Source: Deltaproteobacteria bacterium (GTDB lineage: Bacteria > UBA10199 > DSSB01). Taken from it: a stretch of 8,485 bases of DNA. A program made the translations under genes and the position numbers. Below the pieces are notes generated by a model that saw only the letters and a program-made list of their open reading frames with translations, was not told where the DNA came from and made no database searches. This document shows positions 1-7,486 of the stretch, piece after piece. The stretch lies in contig JAIOPF010000092.1 in assembly GCA_021414045.1 (NCBI GenBank), positions 1-8,485 on the forward strand, written 5' to 3'. Positions within the stretch are counted from its first letter, which is position 1, and each line of letters opens with the position of its first letter.

Positions 1-521
1 CCCATCTGCGCGTCGCCCATTTCGCCTTCGAGTTCGGCCTTGGGCACCAAGGCGGCGACGGAGTCGACCACGATCACGTCGATGGCATTGCTGCGCACCA
101 GGGCTTCGGCGATTTCGAGGGCTTGTTCGCCGCTATCCGGCTGGCTGACCAAGAGATCCTCGGTCTTCACTCCTAATTTTTTCGCGTACTGCACGTCGAG
201 CGCGTGCTCGGCGTCGATCACCGCGCAAACGCCGCCTTTTTTCTGGGCCTGCGCCACAACCTGCAAAGCCAAGGTCGTCTTACCCGAGGATTCCGGGCCG
301 TAGATTTCAACGACGCGTCCCTTGGGCAAACCGCCGACTCCCAACGCGATATCGAGCGAGATGGATCCGGTGGGGATCACGAGGTCGGAAGACATGGACT
401 GAAATTCGACTTCGCCCAGACGCATGATCGACCCTTTGCCGAACTGCTTTTCGATGCCGCTCAAGGCCAAGGTGATCGCTTTTTCTCGCTCGGTGTTTTG
501 GGGAACGGGGGTTTGGGACAT
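1..521 (-). CDS. recA: RecA recombinase, N-terminal 173 codons (3' end beyond the window)
   Basis: RecA forms ATP-dependent filaments on single-stranded DNA. It drives homologous pairing and strand exchange and activates the SOS response. The reading frame gives [20 protein letters not shown] and then the usual RecA core. The Walker A motif GPESSGKT is at residues 75-82, with the ATP-binding lysine at 81 (E. coli Lys72). IDAEHALD at 102-109 carries the catalytic glutamate at 105 (E. coli Glu96), and the Walker B strand [10 protein letters not shown] is at 149-158. The frame leaves the window just before the L1 loop, so L1, L2 and the C-terminal domain cannot be judged. The start is ATG at 521, with GAGGAG eight bases upstream. 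The N-terminal extension is about nine residues longer than in E. coli. It lies downstream of cinA on the same strand, a common bacterial order, but the 265-base gap with its own TTGACA element suggests separate transcription. Confidence 0.97.
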   Translation of the reverse strand, partial: MSQTPVPQNTEREKAITLALSGIEKQFGKGSIMRLGEVEFQSMSSDLVIPTGSISLDIALGVGGLPKGRVVEIYGPESSGKTTLALQVVAQAQKKGGVCAVIDAEHALDVQYAKKLGVKTEDLLVSQPDSGEQALEIAEALVRSNAIDVIVVDSVAALVPKAELEGEMGDAQM

Positions 522-524
522 AGG

Positions 525-541
525 CTTTTCTCCTCGAAAAG
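525..541 (-). promoter_or_regulatory. recA Shine-Dalgarno inside a small hairpin loop
   Basis: On the minus strand CTTTTC (541-536) can pair with GAAAAG (530-525) around the loop GAGGA. The recA ribosome-binding sequence GAGGAG (535-530) therefore lies almost wholly in the loop of a six-pair, mostly A-U stem. The motif fixes ATG 521 as the start. Whether the weak stem forms or matters is inference. Confidence 0.55.
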
Positions 542-559
542 ATGGGATGAAGATCAATC

Positions 560-588
560 GAACTAGGCACGTCGCGATGCTTTGTCAA
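560..588 (-). promoter_or_regulatory. Probable recA promoter
   Basis: On the minus strand a perfect -35 hexamer TTGACA (588-583) is followed after 17 bases by TAGTTC (565-560), a poor -10. This would give a leader of about 30 bases before the recA ATG at 521. The -35 and spacing are convincing and the -10 is weak, as in many activatable promoters. I see no clear LexA box of the E. coli, Bacillus, alphaproteobacterial or Bdellovibrio type overlapping it. Confidence 0.45.
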
Positions 589-629
589 TCGGGTTTTCGA
601 AGCCGATGGGCTTGCCAATACCGCATTTC

Positions 630-662
630 AAGTGGTCGCAATCCGCGACCACTTCTTTTTTT
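630..662 (+). terminator. Orphan rightward terminator-type hairpin upstream of recA
   Basis: AAGTGGTCGC (630-639) and GCGACCACTT (645-654) form a perfect ten-pair stem around a five-base loop, followed on the plus strand by a C and seven T. This is the shape of a strong intrinsic terminator for rightward transcription. No plus-strand gene precedes it, since recA and cinA on either side are both on the minus strand. On the minus strand the hairpin is preceded by A residues and has no T-run after it, so it is not an obvious cinA terminator. It may end an antisense or small RNA, or be a regulatory hairpin upstream of recA. Confidence 0.6.
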
Positions 663-786
663 CGGCCGCAAACAAAACGACAAACCTAGCAAAGCATATG
701 CCACCGAAAAACCTGTCTAAAACACGGGAAGTAAGGACTTAGGGAAGGACAGCGGGATCAAATTCGAATGACGGCAACCGGAATCC

Positions 787-1731
787 CTACTCCGCAAGCA
801 GGATTCTTCGCAGCCGGTCGAGAGCGGCCGCCGCGGCGATTTGCTTGAAGCGAAGGCGGTCGAAGGGGAAAAGAAACTTCTGCTCCCATTCCCCGCCCGG
901 GTGCGCCACCGCGATATGGACGGTGCCCACGGGTTTGCCATCGGTCGCGCCTCCCGGCCCGGCGATGCCCGTGATGCCGACGCCGAAATCGGCGCCGCTG
1001 GCCTCGCGAATCCCTCGGGCCATTTCGAGGGCCACCTCAGCGCTGACCGCGCCGAACTGGCTTAAGGACTCCTCGGAGACAGCAAGTTGGCGCACCTTGG
1101 CGCGGTTGGAATAGGTCACCGCCCCTTCCAGGAAATACTCGCTGGAACCGGGGACATCGGTGATCCAATTCGCCAGCAAACCTCCCGTACAGGATTCCGC
1201 CGTCGCGAGGGTGAGTCCTTTCTCTTTCAGCAGACTGCCGACGACCTCCTCGAGTTTGACCTCATTTTCGCCGAAGACCGCCTCACCGACACGTTCGCGG
1301 ACTTTAACGACGGCGGCGTCGAGACGCGCCTGAGCCACCTTGGCGTCCACGTCCGAAGTCCAGAGCCTCAAATCAATCGAGGGAAAACGGACACGAAAGC
1401 CCAGCGTCACGCCGTCGATCTCTCGGCGCGAGTCGAGTAGCGGACGCAATCTTTGATCCAGTTCCCCCTCGGGAAGGCCGAAACAATGCAAGGTCTGCCG
1501 AACCAGAAACTCCCCGCCTTTTAAACCGGCGATCTTCGGCAGAAAATATCGGTGAAACATCTCGTGCAACTCTCGCGGCGGGCCGGGAAAAAAGGCCAGG
1601 TGGGTTTTGCCCTCGATCCAATAGGCGCCGGGAGCGGTTCCGAAATCGTTGGAAAGCGGGACGGCACCCCGCGGCAGATCCGCCTGCTTCTCTTGATTAG
1701 GGCCTATCTTTCTCCCCACCCGCTGAAAAAA
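787..1731 (-). pseudogene. cinA: CinA, downstream fragment: end of MoCF-like domain, KH-like region and intact NMN deamidase domain
   Basis: CinA proteins couple an N-terminal MoCF-like (COG1058) domain to a C-terminal nicotinamide-nucleotide amidase of the PncC type. That domain converts NMN to nicotinate mononucleotide in pyridine-nucleotide recycling. This frame resumes CinA homology at FFQRVGRKIGPNQEKQADLP (from 1731), just after an internal deletion and frame change. It contains GTAPG, the PGPPRE loop and a complete amidase domain with AESCTGG, GAVTYSN, GITGIAGPGG and KPVGTV, and ends LLAE. A GTG at 1719 could restart translation and no good ribosome-binding site precedes it. The last 150 or so residues match free-standing PncC in length and could still work if translated. 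Family members are usually about 410-430 residues, and the two fragments here sum to about 370. Confidence 0.88.
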
Positions 1732-1900
1732 ACGCCCGCCGCAAGGCCTCTGAAATCAACTCCTCCTCGTCGGGCACCGCCGTGTGAAACCGGGTTTCGA
1801 AGCCCCGCTCCTTCATGCGCGCGGCCAGCCAGCTCGCGTTGGAATTGACGACATCGCCGTCGACGACTTCGTTTCCGGTGGCGAGGATCTCAACGATCAT
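1697..1900 (-). pseudogene. cinA: CinA, upstream fragment: first 56 residues of the MoCF-like domain, then out of frame
   Basis: The frame opens MIVEILATGNEVVDGDVVNS, the classic CinA start with the ATGNE(V)..G.V.(D/N)(T/S)N signature, and continues in family register to EALRRA at residue 56. It then changes register around the seven-T run at 1732-1726 and stops with TAA at 1699-1697. The following DLVIxTGGLGPTxDD block and its neighbourhood, expected in every CinA, are absent from both frames. ATG 1900 is preferred over an ATG at 1918 because it overlaps the pgpA stop in an ATGA, indicating translational coupling, and because family homology begins there. An alternative to decay is a sequencing or assembly deletion. 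Confidence 0.85.
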
Positions 1901-2355
1901 GCGATCCCCCAAATCCACAAGATTAGGCGCAGGCAGATATTCGCGAAGACCCCCGCCAAGACGTCATCCATCACGACGCCCCACCCCCCACCCCAATGGC
2001 GGTCAATGCTGCGGATGGGATAGGGCTTCACGATGTCAAATAGACGAAAAAGGAGGAAAGCCAGGATCATCGTCTTGATACTGAAGGGAATGGCGATGAC
2101 CCCGACCAAATAACCCACGACTTCATCGAGGACGATGATGGAACTATCATGGGACCCCAGAGTTTCTTCCGTCACATGGGCGAAATAGACGGCCAAGAAG
2201 ACGAAAATCACGATTCCCCCGGCCACCCAGGCCCAGGGCAACTCTCGGGTCAAGTAGAATATCAAGACCCCCCATAGGGTCCCGAAGGTCCCCGGAGCGA
2301 AGGGCATATAACCGATTCCAAGACCGGTACTCATCCAAAGGGCGAAACGGCGCAT
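1897..2355 (-). CDS. pgpA: Phosphatidylglycerophosphatase A
   Basis: PgpA removes the terminal phosphate from phosphatidylglycerol phosphate, the last step of phosphatidylglycerol synthesis, at the inner membrane. The 152-residue product has the family hallmarks in order: GxGYMPFAPGTFGT at 12-25, a hydrophobic segment at about 41-58, an acidic IIVLDEVVGY at 73-82, then FLLFRLFDIVKPYPI at 100-114. GGGWGVVMDDVLAG follows at 122-135, with the aspartates expected to bind metal, and a final hydrophobic helix lies at about 136-150. It is slightly shorter than E. coli PgpA (172). A TGA three codons upstream makes ATG 2355 the first possible start in frame. The purine stretch GAGG sits almost against this ATG, an unusually short spacing. 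Its stop overlaps the cinA start (ATGA), so the two were co-translated. Confidence 0.95.
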   Translation of the reverse strand: MRRFALWMSTGLGIGYMPFAPGTFGTLWGVLIFYLTRELPWAWVAGGIVIFVFLAVYFAHVTEETLGSHDSSIIVLDEVVGYLVGVIAIPFSIKTMILAFLLFRLFDIVKPYPIRSIDRHWGGGWGVVMDDVLAGVFANICLRLILWIWGIA

Positions 2356-2372
2356 ACCTCGTCATATTAAAG

Positions 2373-2401
2373 TTGACGATGGGGTTCAATTCTTCTTAAA
2401 T
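2373..2401 (+). promoter_or_regulatory. Probable promoter of the PpiC-type lipoprotein gene
   Basis: TTGACG (2373-2378) and TTAAAT (2396-2401) are separated by 17 bases, giving five and four matches to the sigma-70 hexamers. Transcription would begin near 2408, leaving a leader of about 60 bases before ATG 2469, which has AAGGAG nine bases upstream. The divergent region is 113 bases long. I see no equally good promoter for pgpA in it. Confidence 0.55.
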
Positions 2402-2468
2402 CCAACCTCCATTTTCATCCGTTTCCTAGGCATTCCGAACCCCTACGGATTCTAAGGAGTCGAATTTC

Positions 2469-3548
2469 ATGAAAGCACGCCTCATCGTCGTTTCTTCCCT
2501 ACTCGCCCTCTCCGTCAGCGCCTGCGGTACCCATGGCAGCTCTCCCGGGTCGGGGGACCTCGAAAAAGACCTGAAAAAGGGCAATTCCCTCGCCGAATTG
2601 GGTCCGGTTCAGATCGACGTGGGCTATCTTGAGGTTTTGAGCCGGGTGAATCCCAACATCGCGGGGCAAATCAAGACCCCGGCGGGCAAAAAGCGGCTGA
2701 TCGACAGCCTGCTCGAACAAGAATTGCTCTATAAAGAGAGCGTCAACCGGGGCATCCCCAGCAAACCCGACGTGCAAGAAAAGGCGGCCCTTTACGAGCG
2801 CGTCATTTTCGCCCAAGCCGTGCTGGACGATGCCGTCGACAAGAAATCCAAGGAATACTACGACCAAAACAAAGAAAAAGAATTCTCCCGGGTGAAGGTC
2901 TCGCACATCCTGCTCAAGACGACTCCTACCCCGCCGGCGCCCACCGAGAAGGGGAAAACGCCTCCTCCCCCGGCGGACCCCAAAGCCCTGGAAGCCGAGG
3001 CCTTGAAGAAGGCCCAAGAAGCCAAAGCCAAGCTGGCTTCCGGCACCGCTTGGGAAGTGGTCGTCACTGAATATTCGGATGACCGAGGGACCAAGACCCG
3101 CGGCGGGGACCTAGGGTTGATCAGCCGTGGTGACCGCCGCGCCGACCGCCTCGGATGGAACGACTTGATCGAAAAATCCTTCACCCTAAAGGCGGGTGAG
3201 GTCAGCGATCCTATCCTCGCCAAGGACGGCTACCACATCATCAAGGTGACGGAAGTGGCCCAGGTCGCTCCTTATGAAGAAGTTCAGAACACCATCAAGT
3301 TCAAGCTACGCTCTCAGGTGAAGAACGAGCTGATGGCCCAGCTCACCAAGGGCAAGGCCACCGAGTACAAAGACGAGTCGCTCAAGGCCCTGACGGCGGC
3401 TCCCGCGGCCGGAGTTCCCGGAGCGGAAGGCCAAGCGCCGGCCATGCAAATCGAGACCAAGCCCGCTCCCGGCACCGCGGGAACTCCGGCCGCGCCGACG
3501 GCTCCCACCCCGCCTACCAAGGCGCCGGAAAGCAAGCCGTCCAAATAA
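2469..3548 (+). CDS. Exported lipoprotein with a parvulin-type (PpiC) peptidyl-prolyl isomerase domain
   Basis: This is a SurA/PrsA-like foldase, expected to be lipid-anchored and to help exported proteins fold by prolyl isomerisation. The 359-residue product begins with a short basic n-region and hydrophobic core ending LSVSAC, so Cys19 is the probable lipidated residue. Residues 45-135 form a helical chaperone-like region resembling the SurA_N type, with LLEQELLYKESVNRG. The parvulin domain spans about 141-262: VKVSHILLK, then helix LEAEALKKAQEAKAKL, then YSDDRGTKTRGGDLGLI, the SF.L..GEVSDPI segment and DGYHIIKV. A proline-rich insert (152-170) separates its first strand from its first helix. 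The tail from about 308 is almost entirely Ala, Pro, Thr and Gly, probably disordered. The gene has its own promoter and stands alone, with divergent pgpA and convergent DUF192. The substrate is unknown. Confidence 0.9.
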   Translation: MKARLIVVSSLLALSVSACGTHGSSPGSGDLEKDLKKGNSLAELGPVQIDVGYLEVLSRVNPNIAGQIKTPAGKKRLIDSLLEQELLYKESVNRGIPSKPDVQEKAALYERVIFAQAVLDDAVDKKSKEYYDQNKEKEFSRVKVSHILLKTTPTPPAPTEKGKTPPPPADPKALEAEALKKAQEAKAKLASGTAWEVVVTEYSDDRGTKTRGGDLGLISRGDRRADRLGWNDLIEKSFTLKAGEVSDPILAKDGYHIIKVTEVAQVAPYEEVQNTIKFKLRSQVKNELMAQLTKGKATEYKDESLKALTAAPAAGVPGAEGQAPAMQIETKPAPGTAGTPAAPTAPTPPTKAPESKPSK

Positions 3549-3566
3549 ACCGGCCTTGCGAAATTC

Positions 3567-3598
3567 AAAAAGGGACCCGCTTCGGGTCCCTTTTTTTT
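3567..3598. terminator. Bidirectional intrinsic terminator between convergent genes
   Basis: GGGACCC (3572-3578) and GGGTCCC (3584-3590) pair perfectly around GCTTC. The stem is preceded by five A and followed by eight T, so both strands show a stem with a U-run. It should end the PpiC lipoprotein transcript (stop at 3548) and the leftward transcript carrying the DUF192 gene (stop at 3669). Confidence 0.93.
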
Positions 3599-3668
3599 GA
3601 ACTAAATTTCATGCACTCGCGGCGCGGCGTCACCAAGCGAAGTCTTGGAGATCCCGACTGAGCCTTGC

Positions 3669-4118
3669 CTATCTGGGCTCTTGAAATTCGACGCGGTCGC
3701 CGGCGTGGATGCCGAAGGTCTCGGACTTTCCGCCGTTGATCTCCAAGACATATTGATAGGGGCCGGCCGCCTCGCGGGGCGAGGTGGTTTGGGGAGTCGC
3801 GCGTTCCACGATCGAAACGATCTTCTTGTCGGGGCCGATGAACACCATGTCGAGAGGGATGAGGGTGTTCTTCATCCAAAAGGGCGTTTGGTTGAGTTTG
3901 GGAAAGACGAACAACATGCCGTGGTCAGGCTCCATTTCGCTGCGGTACATCAAGCCCTGACTGTGCTCCGCGGGAGTCCGCGCCAGCTCCGCCTGGAATT
4001 CATGCCGAAGCTTGCCCTCGGGCGAGAGTATTTTCACCGACGTCAACCCCTCCGAGCCGCAGGCCGGGGCGGCGAAAGCAAACATCAGGGCGATGAAAAT
4101 CCAAAGACGAGTTCTCAT
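3669..4118 (-). CDS. Exported DUF192 family protein
   Basis: The 149-residue product matches the DUF192 (PF02643) pattern: FQAELARTPAEHSQGLMYR at 41-59, GMLFVFP at 67-73, FWMKNTLIPLDMVFI at 80-94, ERATPQ at 105-110, YVLEINGG at 123-130 and GIHAGDRVEF at 136-145. The biochemical role of this family is not established, so none is claimed. An N-terminal signal peptide (hydrophobic 5-19, APAC at 17-20) sends it out of the cytoplasm. Cys20 lacks the usual -3 leucine, so lipidation is uncertain and ordinary signal-peptidase cleavage is possible. The start ATG 4118 overlaps the stop of the upstream TPR gene in ATGA, with AAGGAG just before it, so it is translationally coupled to that gene and is last in the gyrA-side operon. 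Confidence 0.88.
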   Translation of the reverse strand: MRTRLWIFIALMFAFAAPACGSEGLTSVKILSPEGKLRHEFQAELARTPAEHSQGLMYRSEMEPDHGMLFVFPKLNQTPFWMKNTLIPLDMVFIGPDKKIVSIVERATPQTTSPREAAGPYQYVLEINGGKSETFGIHAGDRVEFQEPR

Positions 4119-5083
4119 GGTTCTCCTTCCATCAATTCCATTAGGCTCTTATCCAAGGCCGAGTCTTTCTTGCGCCGAATAAAGTTGGCTTTGATGCTCT
4201 TTTGAGATTCCGGGCTAATGGTCGTGGGAACTCCCTTGGCTTGATTGGCCGCCTTCGCCGCTTGCAAGGCCCTTTGCTCGAACATCTTGGTTTCTTTGTA
4301 ACGATCGTTGAGCTTCTCGATCTTTTTCTCGACCACCCTTGGATTAGGATAGGTGTAGCGGATCGCCTTGTAGATCTTCATCGCGTTGTCGATCTGGCCC
4401 ATCTCTTCGTAGGCGTTGGCCATGGTGAACTGCATCTCGGTCAGGAGAGGGCTGTCCTTGTATTTCTCGGAGGCGACTTTCAAAACTTCCACGGCTTCCT
4501 TCGACGAGCCTTCCATGAAAAAAATGTTGCCCAACTGGTACAGGACCTTGTCGGCCACCGGAGTGTCGGGATTCTTGTCGACGATGGCCATCAGGGAACG
4601 CCGCGCGGGCTCGAACTTCTTCAGTTTCACCGCCATCATCGCGACGCTGAACCTGGCTTCGTCGACGCCTTCCGCGTCGGGAAAACGATCGACGAGCCCT
4701 TGGTAATCCAAGAGGGCCTTTTCGAACTGCTCGTTCTTCTCGTCCATCTCCCCGGCGTGCCGGAAGGCCTTCAACGTTTCGGGAGACTTGGGAAAGCGGT
4801 TCTCGAGCATTTCATAGGCCTTCGAGGCCTTTTCGGAATTCCCCAGTGAAAAATTATAGATATCCCCGATGGTCAAGATCACCTCGGCGGTCCGTGGATG
4901 ACCCGGATAGTACTTGAGGGCCTTGAGATAAAGCTCGATGGAATGCTCGAACTCCTTGAGCTGGAAGGCCTCGGCGGCCCGCTGGGTGTAGGATTCGAAG
5001 GGACGCGAACGCGGTACGTAGTAGAAGCCGGCGCCGATGGCGGCAAGCAAGAGCAAAAAAATGAAGATCTTCGTTCGGGACAT
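4115..5083 (-). CDS. Membrane-anchored tetratricopeptide repeat protein
   Basis: The 322-residue product has an N-terminal hydrophobic segment (about 5-20, IFIFLLLLAAIGAGF) after a short basic start, with no lipobox. It is best read as an uncleaved inner-membrane anchor with the rest in the periplasm. Residues 31-247 form about six TPR-type helical pairs, for example FEHSIELYLKALKYYPGHP, SEKASKAYEMLENRFPKSP, FEKALLDYQGLVDRFPDAEG, FEPARRSLMAIVDKNPDTP, SKEAVEVLKVASEKYKDSP and IDNAMKIYKAIRYTYPNP. The arrangement resembles BamD and YbgF/CpoB repeats and suggests protein binding, but I cannot name an orthologue. The C-terminal 250-322 is charged and Lys/Ala-rich. ATG 5083 lies 28 bases after the gyrA stop without a strong ribosome-binding site. 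Its stop overlaps the DUF192 start. A role in envelope assembly is inference. Confidence 0.85.
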   Translation of the reverse strand: MSRTKIFIFLLLLAAIGAGFYYVPRSRPFESYTQRAAEAFQLKEFEHSIELYLKALKYYPGHPRTAEVILTIGDIYNFSLGNSEKASKAYEMLENRFPKSPETLKAFRHAGEMDEKNEQFEKALLDYQGLVDRFPDAEGVDEARFSVAMMAVKLKKFEPARRSLMAIVDKNPDTPVADKVLYQLGNIFFMEGSSKEAVEVLKVASEKYKDSPLLTEMQFTMANAYEEMGQIDNAMKIYKAIRYTYPNPRVVEKKIEKLNDRYKETKMFEQRALQAAKAANQAKGVPTTISPESQKSIKANFIRRKKDSALDKSLMELMEGEP

Positions 5084-5111
5084 CTAGGATCTTGCCTGCC
5101 CGGGAGAAGGC

Positions 5112-6809
5112 TTATTCGCCTTCGACCTTTTCCTCTTCCTCGTCGGCTTCCGCGAGTTTGGCCACCGCGCTGACCTGCTCCCCGGGCTCGAGATTGATAA
5201 GACGCACGCCTTGGGTGTTACGGCCGATCACGGAGATGTTGTTCACGGGCATGCGGATGATCTTGCCGCTGGTGGTAATGAGCATGATGCCGTCGGTGTC
5301 GGAGACTTGCTTGACCGAGACCACCTTGCCGGTGCGGTCGGTGACCTTCATGGTGATGACGCCGACGCCGCCCCGCCCTTGGACGCGATATTCCTCGGTC
5401 GGGGTACGCTTGCCCATGCCGTTGGCGGAGACGGTCAGGATGGTCGCCGCATCGTTGACGACTTCCATGCCGACGACGAAGTCCCCCTCTTCGAGCTTGA
5501 TGCCGCGCACGCCGTAGGCCGTGCGGCCCATTTCGCGAACCTCTTGGGCGTCGAAGCGGATGGTCATGCCCTCGGAAGTGCCGATCAGGACATCCTTATT
5601 GCCCTCGCTCAGGGCGGCCGAGATCAGCTCGTCGTTCTCCTCGATCCCAAGCGCGATGATGCCGCCGGCGCGAGGATTGCTGAAGGCCATGAGGTCGGTT
5701 TTCTTGATGGTCCCGTTCCGCGTGCACATCACGATGGAAAGGCCTTCCTTGAATTCGCGCACCGGCAAAATGGCCGCGACATTCTCGCCCTGGGCGAAGT
5801 TGAGCAGGTTGATAATGGCCTTGCCCTTGGTGGCCCGGCCGGCCTGGGGAATCTCATGGACCTTGAGCCAGTAGAGCTTGCCCTTGGTGCTGAAGGTCAG
5901 GACGTAATTATGCGTCGAGGCGATGAAGAGATCCTCGACGAAATCCTCGTCTCGGGTGGTCATCCCGGTCTTGCCGCGGCCGCCGCGGCGCTGGGCCCGG
6001 TAGAGGCTGACGGGATTGCGCTTGATATAGCCGTTGTGGCTGACCGTGACGACCATGTCCTCTTCTTGGATCAGGTCTTCGACGCTGATTTCCTGCTGGG
6101 TGGCCATGATCTCGGTGCGGCGCGCGTCGCCGAATTTTTCGCGGATCTCGGTCAATTCGTCGGCGATGATCTTGAAGATCAGCTTCTCGCTAGCGAGGAT
6201 TTCCTTGAGGCGGCGGATGATGCCTTGGATCTCTTCCCACTCTTGGATGATCTTGTCGCGCTCCAACCCGGTCAAGCGCTGCAGGCGTAAATCCAAAATG
6301 GCTTGGGCCTGGATCTCGCTCAATTCGAAGCGTGCCATCAATCCCTCTTTGGCCTCCAGGGGAGTCTTGGATTTCTTGATGATGGCGACGACCTCGTCGA
6401 TGTTCTCGACGGCGATCTTTAGGCCTTCTAAAATATGCGCCCGCTCCTCGGCCTTGCGCAGCTCGAAGACGGTGCGCCGAGTCACGACCTCTTTGCGATG
6501 GTCGAGGAAGAGCTGCAGCATATCGCGCAAGCAAAGGACTCGCGGCTGTCCTTGGACGATGGACAGGAGGATGACGCCGAAGGAGCTCTGCATCGGCGTA
6601 TGCTTGTAGAGCTGATTTAAAATGACGCCGGCCACCGCGCCGCGCTTGAGCTCGACGGCGATGCGCATGCCTTCGCGGTCGGATTCGTCCCGCAGGTCGC
6701 CAATGCCCTCGATCTTGCCGTCGCGCACGAGATGGGCGATTTGCTCGATCAGCTTGGCCTTGTTGACCTGAAAAGGCAGCTCGGAAATGATGATGGCTTC
6801 CCGATCCCC
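5112..6809 (-). CDS. gyrA: DNA gyrase subunit A, downstream fragment (tower, coiled coil and C-terminal pinwheel)
   Basis: GyrA with GyrB forms the A2B2 gyrase that adds negative supercoils using ATP. This frame rejoins GyrA at [20 protein letters not shown] (from 6809). It continues through [16 protein letters not shown], the coiled-coil arms ([22 protein letters not shown]), the [17 protein letters not shown] segment and the whole C-terminal beta-pinwheel. The gyrase-specific box QRRGGRG lies at 5993-5973, so this is GyrA and not ParC. The protein ends in a short acidic tail ([12 protein letters not shown]). It is out of frame with the N-terminal part, and about 26 residues expected between the two are missing. 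A GTG at 6728 is the next possible start but has no ribosome-binding site. Apart from the junction the fragment looks full-length and under selection, so it may be intact in the living genome. The TPR gene follows after 28 bases. Confidence 0.95.
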   Translation of the reverse strand, partial: GDREAIIISELPFQVNKAKLIEQIAHLVRDGKIEGIGDLRDESDREGMRIAVELKRGAVAGVILNQLYKHTPMQSSFGVILLSIVQGQPRVLCLRDMLQLFLDHRKEVVTRRTVFELRKAEERAHILEGLKIAVENIDEVVAIIKKSKTPLEAKEGLMARFELSEIQAQAILDLRLQRLTGLERDKIIQEWEEIQGIIRRLKEILASEKLIFKIIADELTEIREKFGDARRTEIMATQQEISVEDLIQEEDMVVTVSHNGYIKRNPVSLYRAQRRGGRGKTGMTTRDEDFVEDLFIASTHNYVLTFSTKGKLYWLKVHEIPQAGRATKGKAIINLLNFAQGENVAAILPVREFKEGLSIVMCTRNGTIKKTDLMAFSNPRAGGIIALGIEENDELISAALSEGNKDVLIGTSEGMTIRFDAQEVREMGRTAYGVRGIKLEEGDFVVGMEVVNDAATILTVSANGMGKRTPTEEYRVQGRGGVGVITMKVTDRTGKVVSVKQVSDTDGIMLITTSGKIIRMPVNNISVIGRNTQGVRLINLEPGEQVSAVAKLAEADEEEEKVEGE

Positions 6810-7486
6810 TCGCGGCCGTAGATGAAAGCGGCGGTGGGAAAATCGGGGCCCGGAACCAATCGATATAATTCTTCGTTGGGAATCTCGGGTTTTTCGATGA
6901 GGGCCAAGAGCGCGGTGACGATCTCCGTGAGGTTATGCGGCGGAATCTTGGTGGCCATGCCGACCGCGATGCCGTCGGAGCCATTGATCAAGAGATTCGG
7001 AATGCGCGTCGGCAAGACCGTGGGCTCTTCGGTGGAGTTGTCGAAGTTGGCGGTGAAATCGACGGTCTCTTTGTCGATGTCGGCCAGCATCTCCTCGGCG
7101 ATGGCCTTGAGCCTGGCCTCGGTGTACCGGTAGGCCGCGGCGGAATCGCCGTCGACGGAACCGAAGTTTCCCTGTCCATCGATCAATTGGTAGCGCATGT
7201 TCCAGGGTTGGGCCATGCGGACCAAGGAGTCGTAGACCGCCGAATCGCCGTGGGGATGGTATTTCTTTAAAACTTCGCCGACGACGCCGGCGCACTTGCT
7301 GAATCGCTTGTTGCTGAGCAGGCCCTCGCGGAACATGGCGTAGAGAATGCGGCGATGGACGGGCTTGAGGCCGTCGCGCACGTCGGGAAGCGCACGCCCG
7401 ATGATGACGCTCATCGAGTAGTTGAGATACGAATCCCGCATCTCGTCTTCGATGTTGATGGGTAAAATTTCGGCTGAACGCACCAT
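6749..7486 (-). CDS. gyrA: DNA gyrase subunit A, upstream fragment (winged-helix catalytic domain)
   Basis: This part carries the DNA-cleaving domain. It starts [20 protein letters not shown] with the expected [30 protein letters not shown] block. The quinolone-determining region [17 protein letters not shown] (77-93) keeps the sensitive-type Ser82 and Asp86 (E. coli Ser83 and Asp87). RYTEARL at 120-126 holds the catalytic Tyr121. It follows family sequence to FIYGREGI (residue 228, codon at 6805-6803). It then shifts frame and ends after about 17 unrelated residues at 6749, losing the REAYRTGRGR-like segment. ATG 7486 has AGGAG seven bases upstream (7498-7494). The promoter is the TTGACA/TACAAG pair at 7589-7561. 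HU lies divergently upstream. Confidence 0.95.
   Translation of the reverse strand: MVRSAEILPINIEDEMRDSYLNYSMSVIIGRALPDVRDGLKPVHRRILYAMFREGLLSNKRFSKCAGVVGEVLKKYHPHGDSAVYDSLVRMAQPWNMRYQLIDGQGNFGSVDGDSAAAYRYTEARLKAIAEEMLADIDKETVDFTANFDNSTEEPTVLPTRIPNLLINGSDGIAVGMATKIPPHNLTEIVTALLALIEKPEIPNEELYRLVPGPDFPTAAFIYGREGIGKPSSFPSCLFRSTRPS

Noticed and set aside
522..786. LexA/SOS box upstream of recA
   Set aside because: I searched both strands for the E. coli, Bacillus, alphaproteobacterial GTTC-N7-GTTC and Bdellovibrio TTAC-N3-GTAA types and saw no convincing match. A lineage-specific box cannot be excluded by eye.
1697..1740. Programmed frameshift at the seven-T run in cinA
   Set aside because: A shift at this slippery run could join the two frames, but the roughly 50 missing residues, including GGLGPT, would still be absent, so recoding does not explain the gene.
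5211..6290. 359-codon plus-strand open frame opposite gyrA
   Set aside because: The composition is the Asp/Gly/Ala/Leu-rich pattern of an antisense shadow of a GC-rich conserved gene. The gyrA strand carries clear homology throughout.
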